Source: Thermogutta sp. (lineage in GTDB: Bacteria > Planctomycetota > Planctomycetia > Pirellulales > Thermoguttaceae). From it: a DNA stretch of 6,965 bases. Location of the stretch: the NCBI RefSeq assembly GCF_014359955.1, contig NZ_JACIYL010000175.1:1-6965 (forward strand). The letters are read 5' to 3'. The notes beneath the pieces are model-generated. The model searched no databases, had not been told where the DNA came from, and worked only from the letters and a program-made list of their open reading frames with translations. The stretch's first letter is position 1. Each line of letters opens with the position of its first letter. Made by a program: the position numbers and the translations under genes. This document shows, piece after piece, positions 6,491-6,965 of the stretch.

Positions 6491-6965
6491 TCACCCACGC
6501 GCCCCCTCGACTGCCTGGGATTCCACGTCGATCGTGTAGGAACGGTAGTAACTGCGATACCTGCTGGGGGCCGTCCCGTGGAGAACAATTCCCAAAAGGG
6601 GAAGATCGACGCTGCGCAGCCGCTGCACGGCCTCGAACACCCGCGGGAGTCGGCTCCTGTCCTGAATGACCGAGAGGACGACACTGTCCGCCACATGGGC
6701 GAGAATGAGGGCGTCTGCGGTGGTCAAAATCGGGCTGGAATCCACCAGCACCAGGTCGCACTGATCGCGAAGCGACCGCAGGAACTGGTCGAGCTTCCCC
6801 TGCGACACCGCTTCCAGGACCTCGCCGTCACAGTGTCCAGCCGTCACCAGGTGCAGGTTCTCAATTTCCGTGGTCTGGACAACCTCCTCCGGCCGAGCCA
6901 GATTTTTCGCCAGTTCACTCAAGCCGGGCGAGAGCGGACGGCAGAACAACCGATGCAGGCGTGGG
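6491..6965 (-). CDS. C-terminal part of a BY-kinase (CpsD/CapB-like polysaccharide biosynthesis tyrosine autokinase), cut by window edge
   Basis: Only the last 157 residues are present; the frame stays open to the right edge. The fragment begins PRLHRLF, which in this family follows directly after the Walker A' motif, so Walker A and A' lie just outside. Visible family marks are SPGLSEL, HLVTAGHCDGEVLEA, Walker B CDLVLVDSSPIL (residues 69-80 of the fragment), ADSVVLSVIQDRSR, and a tyrosine-rich end, RYRSYYRSYTID, with four Tyr (136, 139, 140, 143) as likely autophosphorylation sites. BY-kinases act at the inner membrane with a Wzc/CpsC-type partner, often fused, to control exopolysaccharide chain length and export; whether this one carries the N-terminal Wzz region cannot be seen. 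It is the upstream member of the leftward cluster with sulfatase 2 and epsI, pointing to an exopolysaccharide/exosortase locus. The family is sure; the exact subgroup is not. Confidence 0.93.
   Translation of the reverse strand, partial: PRLHRLFCRPLSPGLSELAKNLARPEEVVQTTEIENLHLVTAGHCDGEVLEAVSQGKLDQFLRSLRDQCDLVLVDSSPILTTADALILAHVADSVVLSVIQDRSRLPRVFEAVQRLRSVDLPLLGIVLHGTAPSRYRSYYRSYTIDVESQAVEGARG

Noticed and set aside
4713..6539. 608-residue open frame on the plus strand opposite sulfatase 2 and the start of epsI
   Set aside because: It lies antisense to a gene with intact sulfatase motifs, is rich in Arg/Pro/His as expected for a GC-rich shadow frame, and has no recognisable domain.
1..6965. 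CRISPR array, tRNA, rRNA, insertion sequence or prophage genes
   Set aside because: No regularly spaced repeats, cloverleaf-like sequences, transposase motifs or terminal inverted repeats could be seen anywhere in the window.

Overview
The window looks like chromosomal DNA of a Planctomycetota bacterium: GC-rich (my impression is near 60%), with two secreted formylglycine sulfatases, an EpsI/DUF3485 protein, a bacterial tyrosine-kinase end, and a ferrochelatase carrying the cysteine set of [2Fe-2S] ferrochelatases. This mix is typical of Pirellulales-like planctomycetes. The rank below phylum is a guess, and Verrucomicrobiota or Lentisphaerota are the main alternatives. No phage, transposase, CRISPR array, tRNA or rRNA is visible.

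Layout. Positions 2-607 (+) hold the end of an unrecognised soluble protein whose frame is open to the left edge. It converges on hemH (647-1654, -), a ferrochelatase of the CpfC/actinobacterial-like type. A gene-free stretch of 423 bases (1655-2077) separates hemH from the divergent sulfatase gene 1 (2078-4006, +). It contains a perfect 7-bp hairpin and two pairs of short direct repeats, and would carry the promoters of both genes. Sulfatase 1 starts at a GTG with a strong ribosome binding site, has a signal peptide, and carries an extra C-terminal domain of about 130 residues.

From the right edge, three genes run leftward on the minus strand. They are the C-terminal half of a BY-kinase (6491-6965, cut by the window edge), sulfatase 2 (4872-6359) and an EpsI family protein (4046-4819). 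The spacing is 131 bases and then 52 bases, so at least the last two are probably co-transcribed. EpsI proteins accompany exosortases, and BY-kinases control chain length and export of exopolysaccharide. The right part is therefore best read as the edge of an exosortase/exopolysaccharide locus with a sulfatase gene inside it. Sulfatase 1 converges on epsI with only 39 bases between the stops.

Together: the two sulfatases are exported paralogues that would remove sulfate esters from glycans in the periplasm. Sulfatase 2 may act on, or be co-regulated with, the cell's own surface polysaccharide. hemH is a housekeeping heme gene with no evident link. The most interesting item is the kinase-sulfatase-EpsI arrangement; I do not see a clearly novel system in this window.
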